A stretch of DNA of 43,973 nucleotides from Caballeronia sp. SEWSISQ10-4 2 (GCF_030464885.1 NZ_JALPRJ010000071.1:1-43973), one strand, 5' to 3'; counted from the first letter of the stretch, positions 18,094 to 26,788 are shown. Program-made: numbers and translations. Notes: generated by a model not told the origin, from the letters alone.

Positions 18094-18113
18094 GACAAAA
18101 ACGTAATTTTGTC
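18094..18113. promoter_or_regulatory. Inverted repeat upstream of the two-component operon
   Basis: Perfect 7-base arms gacaaaa and ttttgtc flank acgtaa, 88 bases before the response regulator start. OmpR-type metal regulators autoregulate from such sites in their divergent promoter, so this is the best candidate binding site for the 18201-18872 product. Confidence 0.45.
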
Positions 18114-18200
18114 GCCATTTTTGCGTCCGTATTGTCAAGCTAAGCTGCGGTAGCCTGGAGATTGAACTCACAGGCTGCACTTCATCAAATTAAATACGCA

Positions 18201-18872
18201 ATGCGGATACTGATCATCGAGGACGAGCCGAAGATGTCGTCCTATCTTCGAAAAGGGTTGACCGAAGCGAGCTTCACGGTCGATACCGCCACGGATGGGA
18301 AAGACGGCCTCTTCCTCGCGCTGCATGAAGCGTTCGACCTGATTGTGCTCGACGTGATGCTCCCGGAGCTGAGCGGGCTCGACGTGCTCAAGCGCTTGCG
18401 AATGGAGAAGAACACGCCGGTGCTATTGCTCACCGCACGAGACACGGTCGAAGACAAGGTGGTCGGTTTCGAATTGGGCGCAGACGATTACCTGTCCAAA
18501 CCTTTTGCCTACGTCGAATTTCTCGCGCGGATTCGCTCGCTCATTCGCCGGGCACCGCGCGCGATGCGCGATGTCCTGACCGTAGGCGATCTCGAAGTCG
18601 ATCTGGTCAGGCGAAGGAGCCGGCGCGCAAACGCTCGCATCGATCTCACCGCGCAAGAATTCGCTCTGTTGCAACTCCTTGCCGAGCGGCAGGGCGAGGT
18701 GCTGACACGAACATTCGTGACTTCGCAGATCTGGGATATGAACTTCGACAGCGATACGAATGTGGTCGATGTAGCCGTCAAACGGCTTCGCGCGAAAATT
18801 GACAACGGCTTCGAGAAGAAATTGCTGCATACCGTTCGCGGCATGGGTTATGTCCTCGAGGACCGGTCGTGA
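18201..18872 (+). CDS. OmpR-family response regulator, heavy-metal type
   Basis: This 223-residue protein has a receiver domain with acidic residues Glu7/Asp8 (IIEDEP), phospho-acceptor Asp51 (LIVLDVMLPE) and Lys of LSKPFAYVEF, followed by an OmpR-type winged helix (about 125-223). It resembles IrlR/CopR/CusR regulators of metal-efflux genes. The ATG at 18201 matches the family N-terminus MRILIIEDEP, although the ribosome site is weak. It overlaps the kinase gene by four bases (GTGA), showing translational coupling. No metal-efflux genes lie in the window. Confidence 0.92.
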   Translation: MRILIIEDEPKMSSYLRKGLTEASFTVDTATDGKDGLFLALHEAFDLIVLDVMLPELSGLDVLKRLRMEKNTPVLLLTARDTVEDKVVGFELGADDYLSKPFAYVEFLARIRSLIRRAPRAMRDVLTVGDLEVDLVRRRSRRANARIDLTAQEFALLQLLAERQGEVLTRTFVTSQIWDMNFDSDTNVVDVAVKRLRAKIDNGFEKKLLHTVRGMGYVLEDRS

Positions 18873-20260
18873 CTGCCGCCAGGCCCTATTCGCTGCTCAA
18901 GCGTCTGACAGCCGCCCTTGCGATCGTCGCCCTGCTGGCGTTTGCGCTGGTGGGCGGGTTCTTGTACGACTCTCTCGCGCGCGAACTTCAAAGGCGCGAC
19001 GACATCGAGATCGGTGAAAAGCTCGATCAGTTCCTGCAGCAAGCTCGCAACTTCGGTTCAACACAAGTGCTGGTTCAACACAGCGTCGTGTTCCACGAAG
19101 TTCTGCAGTCGCATCCTGCGATATTCCTCGCCCTCTCCGACCGGCGCGGCGATATGCTGGTGCGGCATTCAATCGCGCCGGCTCGCGAGCTGAACTCTGT
19201 CGGGCCGGGGCGCCACTATCAACATACGGCGTATTCGTGCAATCCGCCTACCATCGGATCCTCACGCTGCATCTACGCCGACGAAACCTTGCCGTCAGGG
19301 GAAACCATTCGCATCCTGCTGGCGCATGTGGCCTCTGAGCGGCACTCGCTGCTCAAGAGCTATCAGGAAGACATCTGGCTCGCGATAGCGGCCGGTGCGA
19401 TCCTGATGGGTGCGCTGGGTTATGCCATAGCGAGGCAGGGCCTTTCGCCCGTCAAGACCATTGGCCGTCAAACGTCCAGCATTGAAGCGCATCGCTTGAA
19501 CGAGCGGCTCGACATAGCCGCCGGGCCGGTCGAACTGCTGGAGATTGCCACATCGGTCAACCGCATGCTTGATCGTCTTGAGCGGGCGTTTATGCGCCTC
19601 TCTCAGTTTTCGTCGGATCTGGCGCACGATATGCGAACGCCGCTGGCGAACGTGATCAGTTCGTCGCAGGTTACGCTGTCGCGCACGCGGACGGTTGAAG
19701 ACTACGAGATTCTCATCGAGTCAAATATTGAAGAGTGCGAACGCCTTCAGCGCATGATCGAGAACATGTTGTTCCTCGCGCGGACCGACAATTCAAAGCA
19801 ACACCTGAAGCTTAGCGAAGTTGATTGCCAACTTGAACTCACCAGACTGACCTCGTATTTTCAAGGCATAGCCGAGGGAGCGGGCGTCCGCTTCGTCATC
19901 AATGGGGATACCAGGATCCTGGCGGACCCGCTGATGTTTCGACGAGCAGTCAGCAACTTGCTGTCGAATGCCCTCGACCACGCCACCGTGGGATCAGACG
20001 TCGAACTGCGCACGTACCAGTCGGAGGGATACGTAATCGTCGAGGTCACGAACAAGGGCCAGCCTATTCCGCCTGAGTACGTCGAGAAGATCTTCGATCG
20101 GTTTTATCGGCTCAATGCATCGAGACAAGGATCGGCAAAAAACACGGGCTTGGGCCTCGCGATTGTGAAATCCATCATGGAATCGCATCGGGGCAAAGTC
20201 GACGTCATGAGCCAACGCGACAACACAACCTTCGCGTTGTATTTTCCGCGCCTCGCCTGA
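18869..20260 (+). CDS. Heavy-metal-type sensor histidine kinase
   Basis: This 463-residue inner-membrane kinase has a first membrane segment at about 12-32, a periplasmic sensor part (about 33-167), a second segment at about 168-188, then HAMP and a HisKA dimerisation domain with phospho-acceptor His253 (SDLAHDMRTPLAN). The catalytic domain has the N box NLLSNALDHA and G boxes ending TGLGLAIVKS. It is of the CusS/IrlS type. The GTG start at 18869 overlaps the regulator stop. The periplasmic part contains two cysteines (AYSCNPP and SSRCIY), which might join in sensing. Confidence 0.92.
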   Translation: MTAARPYSLLKRLTAALAIVALLAFALVGGFLYDSLARELQRRDDIEIGEKLDQFLQQARNFGSTQVLVQHSVVFHEVLQSHPAIFLALSDRRGDMLVRHSIAPARELNSVGPGRHYQHTAYSCNPPTIGSSRCIYADETLPSGETIRILLAHVASERHSLLKSYQEDIWLAIAAGAILMGALGYAIARQGLSPVKTIGRQTSSIEAHRLNERLDIAAGPVELLEIATSVNRMLDRLERAFMRLSQFSSDLAHDMRTPLANVISSSQVTLSRTRTVEDYEILIESNIEECERLQRMIENMLFLARTDNSKQHLKLSEVDCQLELTRLTSYFQGIAEGAGVRFVINGDTRILADPLMFRRAVSNLLSNALDHATVGSDVELRTYQSEGYVIVEVTNKGQPIPPEYVEKIFDRFYRLNASRQGSAKNTGLGLAIVKSIMESHRGKVDVMSQRDNTTFALYFPRLA

Positions 20261-20269
20261 CGTCGGCAT

Positions 20270-21226
20270 TTATTGCAACGGTTTTTGAGCGACGACAGTT
20301 GGGAACATACGCGCGCGGTCATCGATAAACCTGATATCGACAAAACCCGCATCCCCGAGTTGCGCCATGGTTTGCGCGTGCGTACGAAAAGCGCTCCATT
20401 TCGCTTCAATGACGCGTACGAACATCAGGTGCTGAAGCGCCAGCGACTCATGGTCGATTTCTGTCAGATTCCACGGCGACTCTTCGGACAGAGCTGGCGG
20501 CGGTGTCAGGAAGCTGGTGACCAGCGTGCCCCCTGGTTTCAGCTTGTTGAAGAACGCGCGATACAGGGCTGTCACGCGGGCATTGTCCGGTTCGTAGATA
20601 TTTAGACCGTTGCTCGCCAGTACGTCAAACTCGTTGCCCGGTCCGGAAATCCAGGCGTCCTCGCAGCGCAGCGACAAGCGATCGGCTAGCCCGCGTTCTT
20701 TCGCCAGCGCCAGGGCGCCATTCAACGCCGCTTGATCGAGGTCGATGCCTGTCAAGGTGATATCGGACTGTCCCTCATAGTCGAGCAGCAGTAGTTCACC
20801 CATCAACCCACAGGGAATCGATACCAGTGCAAGCCCCGGTTTGAGCAGGGCTTGTAGCTGTTGACGAAAGATTCCAAAACGTTCCCGGGTTGCCAGTACG
20901 GCGGGCAACCTCTCGAATACCCGGACCTCGAGCGGGGACATTGAGCCCGCCGGTTCGGCACTTTGCCGGTAGTTCACCAACTGGTGCGTCCAATACGCAT
21001 TCAGACCACGATTCTCAAGCAGGAATCGACCGAGTTCGAAAGCGGATAACTGCTCCAGCAAGCTGACTTGCTGGTCAACGGTTGCACCCGGAAGATCACC
21101 TGCCTCGCGCAACCGTGCCTTGATGGCGTGCAGCAGATCTTCCCAGCCATTTTGCGAGTCGGCACCGTGAGAAATCAGTCGATTGTGACTAGTGTTTGAG
21201 GTTTGGGATTCAGAGGGGGTTTTCAT
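20270..21226 (-). CDS. Class I SAM-dependent methyltransferase
   Basis: This 318-residue cytoplasmic protein has a SAM-binding core around residues 133-250: motif I in LVSIPCGLMGELL, motif II acidic GIDLDQAALNGALA, and a motif IV-like DVLASNGLNIYEPD. About 120 helical N-terminal residues are unassigned. It is the second gene of a probable operon with the AhpD-like gene (36-base gap) and is tail-to-tail with the sensor kinase gene, 9 bases away. The substrate is unknown. Confidence 0.8.
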   Translation of the reverse strand: MKTPSESQTSNTSHNRLISHGADSQNGWEDLLHAIKARLREAGDLPGATVDQQVSLLEQLSAFELGRFLLENRGLNAYWTHQLVNYRQSAEPAGSMSPLEVRVFERLPAVLATRERFGIFRQQLQALLKPGLALVSIPCGLMGELLLLDYEGQSDITLTGIDLDQAALNGALALAKERGLADRLSLRCEDAWISGPGNEFDVLASNGLNIYEPDNARVTALYRAFFNKLKPGGTLVTSFLTPPPALSEESPWNLTEIDHESLALQHLMFVRVIEAKWSAFRTHAQTMAQLGDAGFVDIRFIDDRARMFPTVVAQKPLQ

Positions 21227-21262
21227 TCTTCGCCTGCGGCTAAGGGGGTTATCTCGTCGATT

Positions 21263-21655
21263 TTATTCGAATGCAGGGTCTATCGGCACGCGATATCCAA
21301 CTGCAAGGCGATTAGTCTCATTCGCCATGCCGACGACGGCAAGCAATTCCCCGAACATCTCGTCGGTCATGCCTGCGCGACGGGCGGCTGCCGTGTGGCT
21401 CGCCACACAATATGCGCAGTTGTTGGTCACGCTGACCGCAACGTAGAGCAGCTCCTTGATCAGCGGATCCAGTGCTCCTGGCGCCATGATGTCCTTGAGG
21501 CTATGCCACGTGCGTTCCAGTGTCGGAGGGTGGTTCGCGATGAATTTCCAGAAGTTGCTGACGTCGTCCACTTGGCGGGTGCGCATAATATCGTCGTACA
21601 CCGCACGGACCGCGGGTGCGCCTTGGTCATACTCGACCGGACCTGGATAGCTCAT
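21263..21655 (-). CDS. Carboxymuconolactone decarboxylase / AhpD-like protein
   Basis: This 130-residue alpha-helical protein has the AhpD-type redox motif TNNCAYCVASHTAAARRAG, a Cys-x2-Cys followed by His. Such proteins act as peroxidase partners or alkylhydroperoxidase-like enzymes in the cytoplasm. GAGGAG lies six bases before the ATG at 21655; the frame stays open to 21988, but the extension has no family similarity. It is the first gene of a pair with the SAM methyltransferase. Confidence 0.87.
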   Translation of the reverse strand: MSYPGPVEYDQGAPAVRAVYDDIMRTRQVDDVSNFWKFIANHPPTLERTWHSLKDIMAPGALDPLIKELLYVAVSVTNNCAYCVASHTAAARRAGMTDEMFGELLAVVGMANETNRLAVGYRVPIDPAFE

Positions 21656-21783
21656 GTGTTTCTCCTCGATAGCGGCACGATTTTGCCTCTGAATATTACG
21701 CCTCCCAACGAGCGGAGCGTGCCGAAAGCGAGCTGTGTCGTCGCCTGATACCTGCCCATTCATCGACAGCTCTTGACTACCTC

Positions 21784-22596
21784 TTATCGACGTGACGATT
21801 CCGTGGCCAGCGCGGCGTTCGCGCGCTGCAGCCACTCCCGGTTGTGTTCCCTGGCGTGACGCGGCCAGTGTTTGGCATCGTGAGCAATTTCCGCATACAA
21901 GCTGCTGGCCCGTCGGTGATCTGCTTGATCCGTTTGCCCGGCTAGCCAGTCTGCGAACAAGCACCGGGGTGCGGCGTCGCTGGCGCACGCCAGGGCCTGC
22001 TCGAAGGCCGCTTGCGTGCCGGGCGCCTGAAGTGCAGCCAGGGTGCGCGCATAGAGCAAGGCCGGTTCGGGTTGCTGACGCGCCCGCGGATTGGCAGCGA
22101 ACAGGCTGGACAAGGTAGCGTCGGCTGCGGCGTGGCGACCGACAGCGAACTGTGCCCGTGCCAGGCCGAGCAGCAGCGCCGGGTCAGTGGCGAAGGGGCC
22201 GTTCGCAGCAGCCTGATAGTGCTCGAGCGCTTCGCCGGCATTGCCGGTCTCCAGCAGGGCTGCACCCAGGCGCATGCGATGCTCGACGGTGGGCGCGCGG
22301 TCGAAGTCGGAGCGCGCCTCGCGTATGACACGATTGGGGTCGACCAGTTGAGTGAGGGCCCGCGTGGCCACGCGCGCGCCGCGCGACTGGCGCAGGCTTG
22401 GCAGGTAGATGGCGAAGAAATACACGACGCTTCCCAGCATCGGGAAAGCGAACAAAAGCAGAAGCCAGTATATGTTCTGGCGGCTACGTACCGCATGCAC
22501 GGCAAAGTAGATCGCAACAATTACGTGAAGACCGATTCCCAGATATGGCATGTGTATTCGCTTTTGAGGGCTCAGAGTTATGCGGCGAGTCCGCAT
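21784..22596 (-). CDS. Membrane-anchored TPR protein with PLDc_N-like N-terminus
   Basis: The N-terminus has two hydrophobic segments (MPYLGIGLHVIVAIYFAVHA and YWLLLLFAFPMLGSVVYFFA) of the PLDc_N type, followed by about 190 residues of helical tetratricopeptide-like repeats (for example ALLETGNAGEALEHYQAAAN and ALLLGLARAQFAVGRHAAAD). It is probably an inner-membrane scaffold or assembly protein. Start choice is open: ATG 22596 has GAGGA nine bases upstream, while ATG 22551 matches where the membrane segment begins but has a poor ribosome site. It is on the same strand as the AhpD-like gene, 128 bases away. Confidence 0.72.
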   Translation of the reverse strand: MRTRRITLSPQKRIHMPYLGIGLHVIVAIYFAVHAVRSRQNIYWLLLLFAFPMLGSVVYFFAIYLPSLRQSRGARVATRALTQLVDPNRVIREARSDFDRAPTVEHRMRLGAALLETGNAGEALEHYQAAANGPFATDPALLLGLARAQFAVGRHAAADATLSSLFAANPRARQQPEPALLYARTLAALQAPGTQAAFEQALACASDAAPRCLFADWLAGQTDQADHRRASSLYAEIAHDAKHWPRHAREHNREWLQRANAALATESSRR

Positions 22597-22724
22597 CCTT
22601 TGTGTTCCTCATATACAGAATAGTACGCGTCCAGCGAATAATAAAGTTGCCCCCGGCTCAATGTCCAGGTCGTGGGATGAAACCTTTCATGGGCGGGGGC
22701 ACATGCGCTCCGCAGGGCTGCGGG

Positions 22725-23096
22725 CTAACAGCGCTTGAGCTTGATGACCCGCGATATCTGCCGGATGGTGAAACCTGTATTCCGGGCATAAGGCTCGCAA
22801 TCCAGAGGCGCAGTCAGCGATTCGGCGACAGCATAGTCACCCTCGTATCGCAGGCGATCCGTCGCTTGCTCGATGAACACAGGGATGGAGCCGCCCTGCC
22901 TTGCAAGCGTTCTTCCCGCTGCCCGGGCCGAGCTGCTACTGTTGCAGATAATCACTTCAGGCGCTTGAGGATTCAGATCTGGCCGCAGGCAGGCGGCTAC
23001 AATTTTTCCTTTGCTAGCCGGTAAAAACGCTTGCTTATTGCCCCCGCACACCGCGTGAATGTATTCGCGCGAATACTCTTTTCCTAATTCGAACAT
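22725..23096 (-). CDS. Small protein resembling an SRA/PUA-like restriction-associated domain
   Basis: This 123-residue protein begins FELGKEYSREYIHAVCGGNKQ. That pattern (a hydrophobic-x2-GxxYxRxxIH start followed by a GG) is seen at the N-terminus of ScoMcrA-like and other HNH-endonuclease fusion proteins that read DNA modification. A PEVIICNSSSSARAAGRTLARQ segment follows, then VPVFI-type strand and FTIRQISRVIKL at the end. Here the domain stands alone, with no nuclease part in frame or beside it. GGAG lies five bases upstream of the ATG. It may be an orphan sensing module or a relic of a restriction system. Family assignment is from memory of the pattern. Confidence 0.5.
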   Translation of the reverse strand: MFELGKEYSREYIHAVCGGNKQAFLPASKGKIVAACLRPDLNPQAPEVIICNSSSSARAAGRTLARQGGSIPVFIEQATDRLRYEGDYAVAESLTAPLDCEPYARNTGFTIRQISRVIKLKRC

Positions 23097-23667
23097 GCTA
23101 TCTCCAGCAACGTATACGACACACTCCCACTACAACCTCGAACGATAGCGGAACGTGCGTAAAAAATAGATCAAATCTATTGCTGCGGAGATAAACGGCC
23201 CGTATGTATGGGTTCTTGTGGTCCTGGCTATATGTGCGGGTCAGGCAGCCGCGTGGTCAGTGGTGACGGGAAAATCTGGTGTGTCTTGGGTAGGAGGTGG
23301 GCGGGCTCATTCAGGTCGATATGAGCCGATGCCGGGAAGCAGGGTTGGGATCGTCGATATAGACTCGTCTTGTCGAGGCGACCGCCTGGAGTTCGGCCCT
23401 CTGCAGTCGTTCGGGATACTTAGTGGTTGCTCTGCTACGAATGTCCGTTGACAAGAAAATCGAATGCGTCTTCTCGACCCTCAAGAGACCTTCAGATTTC
23501 CCGAAAGCGGCCGTTCTACGATAAAGATCGAAGCCTATTTGATTAAAATCCGCTGGGGTGAAATGACAAATCTAGTGTTTGCGCGACGAGGAGGAAAGAG
23601 AGATGCCCAATCGCACGCCGAAAGCTGCGCGGTTTGCTGAGGTATTCTTCGGCGGCTTAGCCTTGGT
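23097..23667. other. Intergenic spacer between SRA-like gene and integrase
   Basis: No credible gene, RNA or repeat is seen in these 571 bases; frames present lack ribosome sites and family similarity. It is the outer boundary of the integrase-bearing segment. No tRNA gene, the usual integrase target, is found here. Confidence 0.4.
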
Positions 23668-24040
23668 TCAGACCTCAGTTTGTTCGGCCATCTCAAGTGC
23701 ATCGTCGACTTCAATGCCGAGATATCGGACTGTGCTTTCAAGTTTGGAATGGCCAAGTAACAACTGGACCGCCCTCAGGTTCTTTGTGCGCCGGTAGATC
23801 AGCGATGCCTTTGTCCGACGCATGGTATGGGTTCCGTACGCCGTGTCGTCGAGACCAATTGATGCGATCCAGCGATGCACGAGGCGAGCGTATTGACGCG
23901 TTGAAAGGTGCGGCGACCCGTGAATCCTGCTCGGGAACAGAAAGTCCGACTGCGACAGTCCGGCGGTCCTGATCCACGCGTCCGCGCTATCCCGGGTCTG
24001 CCCGGTAAGTTCGAACTGGACCGGACGCTGCGTTTTCTGC
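23668..24040 (-). pseudogene. Tyrosine recombinase/integrase, C-terminal part (gene split by IS66)
   Basis: This is the 3' two-thirds of an integrase gene whose 5' part lies at 29918-30179. It encodes the catalytic core of a tyrosine recombinase: GTHTMRRTKAS (His156, Arg159 in the restored protein), LLGHSKLEST (His182) and nucleophile Tyr191 in TVRYLGIEVDD, ending AEQTEV. An IS66-family element starts directly after the duplicated target at 24033-24040. Joining base 29918 to 24032 on the minus strand gives an uninterrupted 208-residue protein through ...VMQQK and TQRPVQ. The start codon now visible at 24069 is inside the IS and is accidental. Without its N-terminal part this fragment should be inactive. 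Confidence 0.9.
24033..24040. repeat. Left 8-bp target-site duplication of the IS66-family element
   Basis: The sequence ttttctgc directly precedes the left inverted repeat and is repeated at 29918-29925, directly after the last base of the right inverted repeat. Eight bases is the duplication length characteristic of IS66-family transposition. On the minus strand it covers the Gln-Lys codons 86-87 of the split integrase. Confidence 0.92.
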
Positions 24041-24062
24041 GTAAGCGGTGAATTGAGCACAC
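24041..24062 (+). repeat. IS66 left terminal inverted repeat
   Basis: The repeat starts gtaagcggtg and its first 22 bases match the inverted right end at 17 of 22 positions (bases 1-10, 13-14 and 18-22). The gtaag start is typical of IS66-family ends. Confidence 0.88.
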
Positions 24063-24092
24063 ATGGCATCTTGGGTGCGGACGGAGCAGGAT

Positions 24093-24116
24093 GTGTCCAC
24101 TGAAATCAGTGGACAC
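24093..24116. promoter_or_regulatory. Perfect 11-bp-stem hairpin just before tnpA
   Basis: Arms gtgtccactga (24093-24103) and tcagtggacac (24106-24116) pair perfectly around two bases. The structure ends five bases before the tnpA ATG at 24122, where a ribosome site should lie. In transcripts entering from outside it could hide the tnpA start, as known for IS10 and IS50; it could instead be a transposase or regulator site. Both readings are inference. Confidence 0.6.
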
Positions 24117-24121
24117 CTTCC

Positions 24122-24607
24122 ATGACACAGAACTATTCAGATTTGGATTTTTTGCCACTCAAGGTTGCCAGCGTTGGGCGGGACGGCAAACGACGTTTTG
24201 ACAAACGGGACAGGAAGAGGTTGATCGAGGCTTGCCTGCAACCCGGAGTATCGGTAGCTGGCATGGCGCTGAGGGCCGGCGTGAACGCGAATTTGCTGCG
24301 CCGGTGGATCTGCGAGCACCAGAAGGAACACCGCGACACGAGCGTGACGCCGGTGTCAGAGAACGCGGCGGCGTTTGTTCCGGTCGTCGAGAGCGCTGGC
24401 GCCAAAGCGCAACCTCAGTTACCCAGGTTAGCGCCGCCGCACCGCGAAGCGCCTCCTGTAGCGCAGCGCCCGGCGGCACCGTCACGGTTGACGGTGGAAA
24501 TGCCCAACGGCATCACGCTCAGACTCGAGTGCGGTGCCCAGGACGCGACGTTGGTGTCGGCGATGATAGAAACGCTTGGACGCAGTGATGTTCCGACTGG
24601 ACGCTGA
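24122..24607 (+). CDS. tnpA: IS66 accessory protein TnpA (helix-turn-helix)
   Basis: This 161-residue protein has an N-terminal transposase-type helix-turn-helix (RLIEACLQPGVSVAGMALRA then GVNANLLRRWI, about residues 32-64), a Pro/Ala-rich linker (about 80-122) and a conserved C-terminal strand region (RLTVEMPNGITLRLECG). This is the usual arrangement for IS66 TnpA, needed for transposition but not itself the DDE enzyme. The ATG lies five bases after a strong hairpin and has no clear Shine-Dalgarno. It overlaps tnpB by 20 bases. Confidence 0.92.
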   Translation: MTQNYSDLDFLPLKVASVGRDGKRRFDKRDRKRLIEACLQPGVSVAGMALRAGVNANLLRRWICEHQKEHRDTSVTPVSENAAAFVPVVESAGAKAQPQLPRLAPPHREAPPVAQRPAAPSRLTVEMPNGITLRLECGAQDATLVSAMIETLGRSDVPTGR

Positions 24608-24941
24608 ACTGCGGGTCTACCTGCACCGCGACGCGGTCGATTTTAGAAACGGGATTAATGGTCTCGTTATTCTGGTCGAGCAGTCCATGCAGCTTGACCC
24701 ATTTGCCCGTGTGGTCTTCGCCTTCCGTAACAAACGGGCAAATCGCATCAAGCTGCTGTTCTATGAGCGCTCGGGTTTCTGGCTGATGATGAAACGGCTT
24801 GAGGCTGACTGTTTTGTCTGGCCACGCCGACAGCAGGCGGTGATGGAACTCACGACCGAACAGCTTCACTGGCTACTCGAAGGCATCGACATCGACGCGG
24901 TGCGTCGTCACCCTTCGAGGCAGTACCGACACGTGAGCTGA
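24588..24941 (+). CDS. tnpB: IS66 accessory protein TnpB
   Basis: This 117-residue protein is of the IS66 Orf2/TnpB family, with the conserved pattern YLHRDAVDFRNGINGL, VVFAFRNKRANRIKLLFYE, GFWLMMKRLE and the ending QLHWLLEGID. The ATG at 24588 gives the family N-terminus MFRLDAELRVYLH; an in-frame TTG twelve bases upstream is less likely. It starts within tnpA, implying coupled translation. Its biochemical role in IS66 transposition is not established, but it is required in the best-studied members. Confidence 0.93.
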   Translation: MFRLDAELRVYLHRDAVDFRNGINGLVILVEQSMQLDPFARVVFAFRNKRANRIKLLFYERSGFWLMMKRLEADCFVWPRRQQAVMELTTEQLHWLLEGIDIDAVRRHPSRQYRHVS

Positions 24942-25045
24942 ACGTTCGGTAGCAGCGCGCCGGGCGTAGTGCGCGCGACGCCCGGCGCGATTGTTACACT
25001 TTGACGTAAACCCATTCGTTGTGCCGCTTCGCTATCGTGGTGCAC

Positions 25046-26662
25046 ATGAATACCGACGCCCGCTCCCCGTCCGCTGAGGACGATCTCAAACAGCTCTCGC
25101 CCGATGAGCTGATCGCGCGCATTCTCGAGCTTCAGTCCAATAACCAGCAACTTGCGCAACGCATCGGGCAACTCGAGGAGTTGTTCCGTCTGGCGCAGCT
25201 CAAGCGCTTCGCCCCGAGCAGCGAGAAACTCAAGGATCGGGTGTTCGATGAAGCCGAGCAGATCGCCGCGACCGAACCCGGTGACGATGATTCGGATGAC
25301 GTATTCGCGCTCCCCGATACGGGACTGCCGGAGGTTGATAAATCCGAGCACGGTAAGCGGGGACGCAAGCCGCTGCCGGCCGAGCTGCCGCGCCGGCGCA
25401 TCGAGTACGATCTACCCGATGAGCAGAAGATCTGTGCGTGCTGCCAGAACACGTTGCACCGCATGGGCGAACAGACGAGCGAGCAGTTGCACATCGAGAT
25501 CAAGGTGCTGGTGCTGCAACATGTGCGCTTCAAATACGCGTGCCGCCACTGCGAGCGCAACGCCGAACGCACGCCGATGGTAATCGCGCCGATGCCCGTG
25601 CAACCGTTGCCGGGTAGCAGCGCGAGCGCGGCGATGATTGCGACGGTGACAACCGGCAAATATGTTGACGGCACGCCGCTGTACCGGATGGAACACGTGC
25701 TGGCCCGTGCGGGGATTGCGGTGAGCCGTGGCACGCTGGCGAACTGGATCATCAGGCCTGCCGAGATGCACTACAGCCGACTGTACGAAGCGATGCGCCA
25801 AACACTGTTGTCGCAGCCGCTGATTCACGGCGACGAGACGACGGTGCAGGTGCTCAAGGAAGAAGGCAAGACGCCACAAAGCACGAGTTATATGTGGACG
25901 TACAGAAGCGCCGGGGACAGCGAGCAGCCGGTGGTGCTGTTCGACTACCAGCCGGGGCGCGGGCAGCAATACCCGCAAGCGTTTCTCGCTGGTTACGAAG
26001 GCATGCTGATGACTGACGGATACAGTGCTTGGCGAACGCTCAAAGGTGCCACTCACTTCGGCTGTATCGCCCATTCACGGCGCTTGTTCGTTGACGCGCA
26101 CAAGGGACAGAAGAAGAAAACGGGTGGTCGTGCGCTGCAGGCGCTTGAGTACTTCAAGGCGCTGTATCAGGTCGAGACCTTGGCCCGGGCAGAACTGCCC
26201 GATGGCGAGGCGCAAGCCGACTACACCTACCGGCTGCGGCAGCAACACAGCGTGCCGTTGCTAGAAGCGTTCAAGGCTTGGCTGGACACACAGGCGCTCC
26301 AAGTGCTGCCTGAAAGCTTGTTGGGCAAGGCGATCAGCTACACGAGAAACCAATGGAAATATTTAAGCCGCTACGTGATCGATGGGCGTGCCCCCGTGGA
26401 TAACAACATTCTGGAAAGAGATATCAGGCCATTTGCAACATCGAGAAATTCATGGCTCTTCTCTGACACAGTTGCGGGCGCGAAGGCGAGCGCCATTGTC
26501 TATAGCCTCGTGCTGACGTGCCGGGCCTGCAACGTCGAGCCCTATGCGTATCTGCATCATGTGCTCACCGAGATGCCACAACGGGCATCGGACGCTGACA
26601 TCAGCGACCTGCTGCCTTTTAACTTCGCCAAACGAGTGCCGCTCGCTACAACCCATCCGTGA
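25046..26662 (+). CDS. tnpC: IS66 DDE transposase TnpC
   Basis: This is a full-length transposase of 538 residues. In order it has an N-terminal leucine-rich coiled coil (about 20-52), a zinc-binding segment with Cys130/Cys133 and Cys166/Cys169, and a DDE catalytic domain with Asp263 (IHGDETTVQ), Asp324 (LMTDGYSAW) and Glu457 (NNILERDIRP). The IS66 C-terminal domain follows (YLHHVLTEMP...). All catalytic residues are present, so it is probably active. The ATG at 25046 is inferred from family similarity; no strong ribosome site is seen and about 100 bases separate it from tnpB. Confidence 0.94.
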   Translation: MNTDARSPSAEDDLKQLSPDELIARILELQSNNQQLAQRIGQLEELFRLAQLKRFAPSSEKLKDRVFDEAEQIAATEPGDDDSDDVFALPDTGLPEVDKSEHGKRGRKPLPAELPRRRIEYDLPDEQKICACCQNTLHRMGEQTSEQLHIEIKVLVLQHVRFKYACRHCERNAERTPMVIAPMPVQPLPGSSASAAMIATVTTGKYVDGTPLYRMEHVLARAGIAVSRGTLANWIIRPAEMHYSRLYEAMRQTLLSQPLIHGDETTVQVLKEEGKTPQSTSYMWTYRSAGDSEQPVVLFDYQPGRGQQYPQAFLAGYEGMLMTDGYSAWRTLKGATHFGCIAHSRRLFVDAHKGQKKKTGGRALQALEYFKALYQVETLARAELPDGEAQADYTYRLRQQHSVPLLEAFKAWLDTQALQVLPESLLGKAISYTRNQWKYLSRYVIDGRAPVDNNILERDIRPFATSRNSWLFSDTVAGAKASAIVYSLVLTCRACNVEPYAYLHHVLTEMPQRASDADISDLLPFNFAKRVPLATTHP

Positions 26663-26737
26663 AGCATCCCGATCTGGGATCCAATCCGCGCTCTCCACGA
26701 GCTCCGGCATAAGTCGATCATCGATCGGCAACGTGCG

Positions 26738-26754
26738 CGTGCTCGCTCTCGCAG
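26738..26754 (+). repeat. 17-bp direct repeat, copy 1
   Basis: The sequence gcgtgctcgctctcgca recurs exactly at 26789-26805, 51 bases on. Both copies lie between tnpC and the passenger start. A TAAAAT hexamer (26779-26784) sits between them, so they could be regulator sites around the passenger promoter. Confidence 0.7.
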
Positions 26755-26788
26755 CGCGGTGCAACCGCGACCTCGGCTAAAATAGCGG

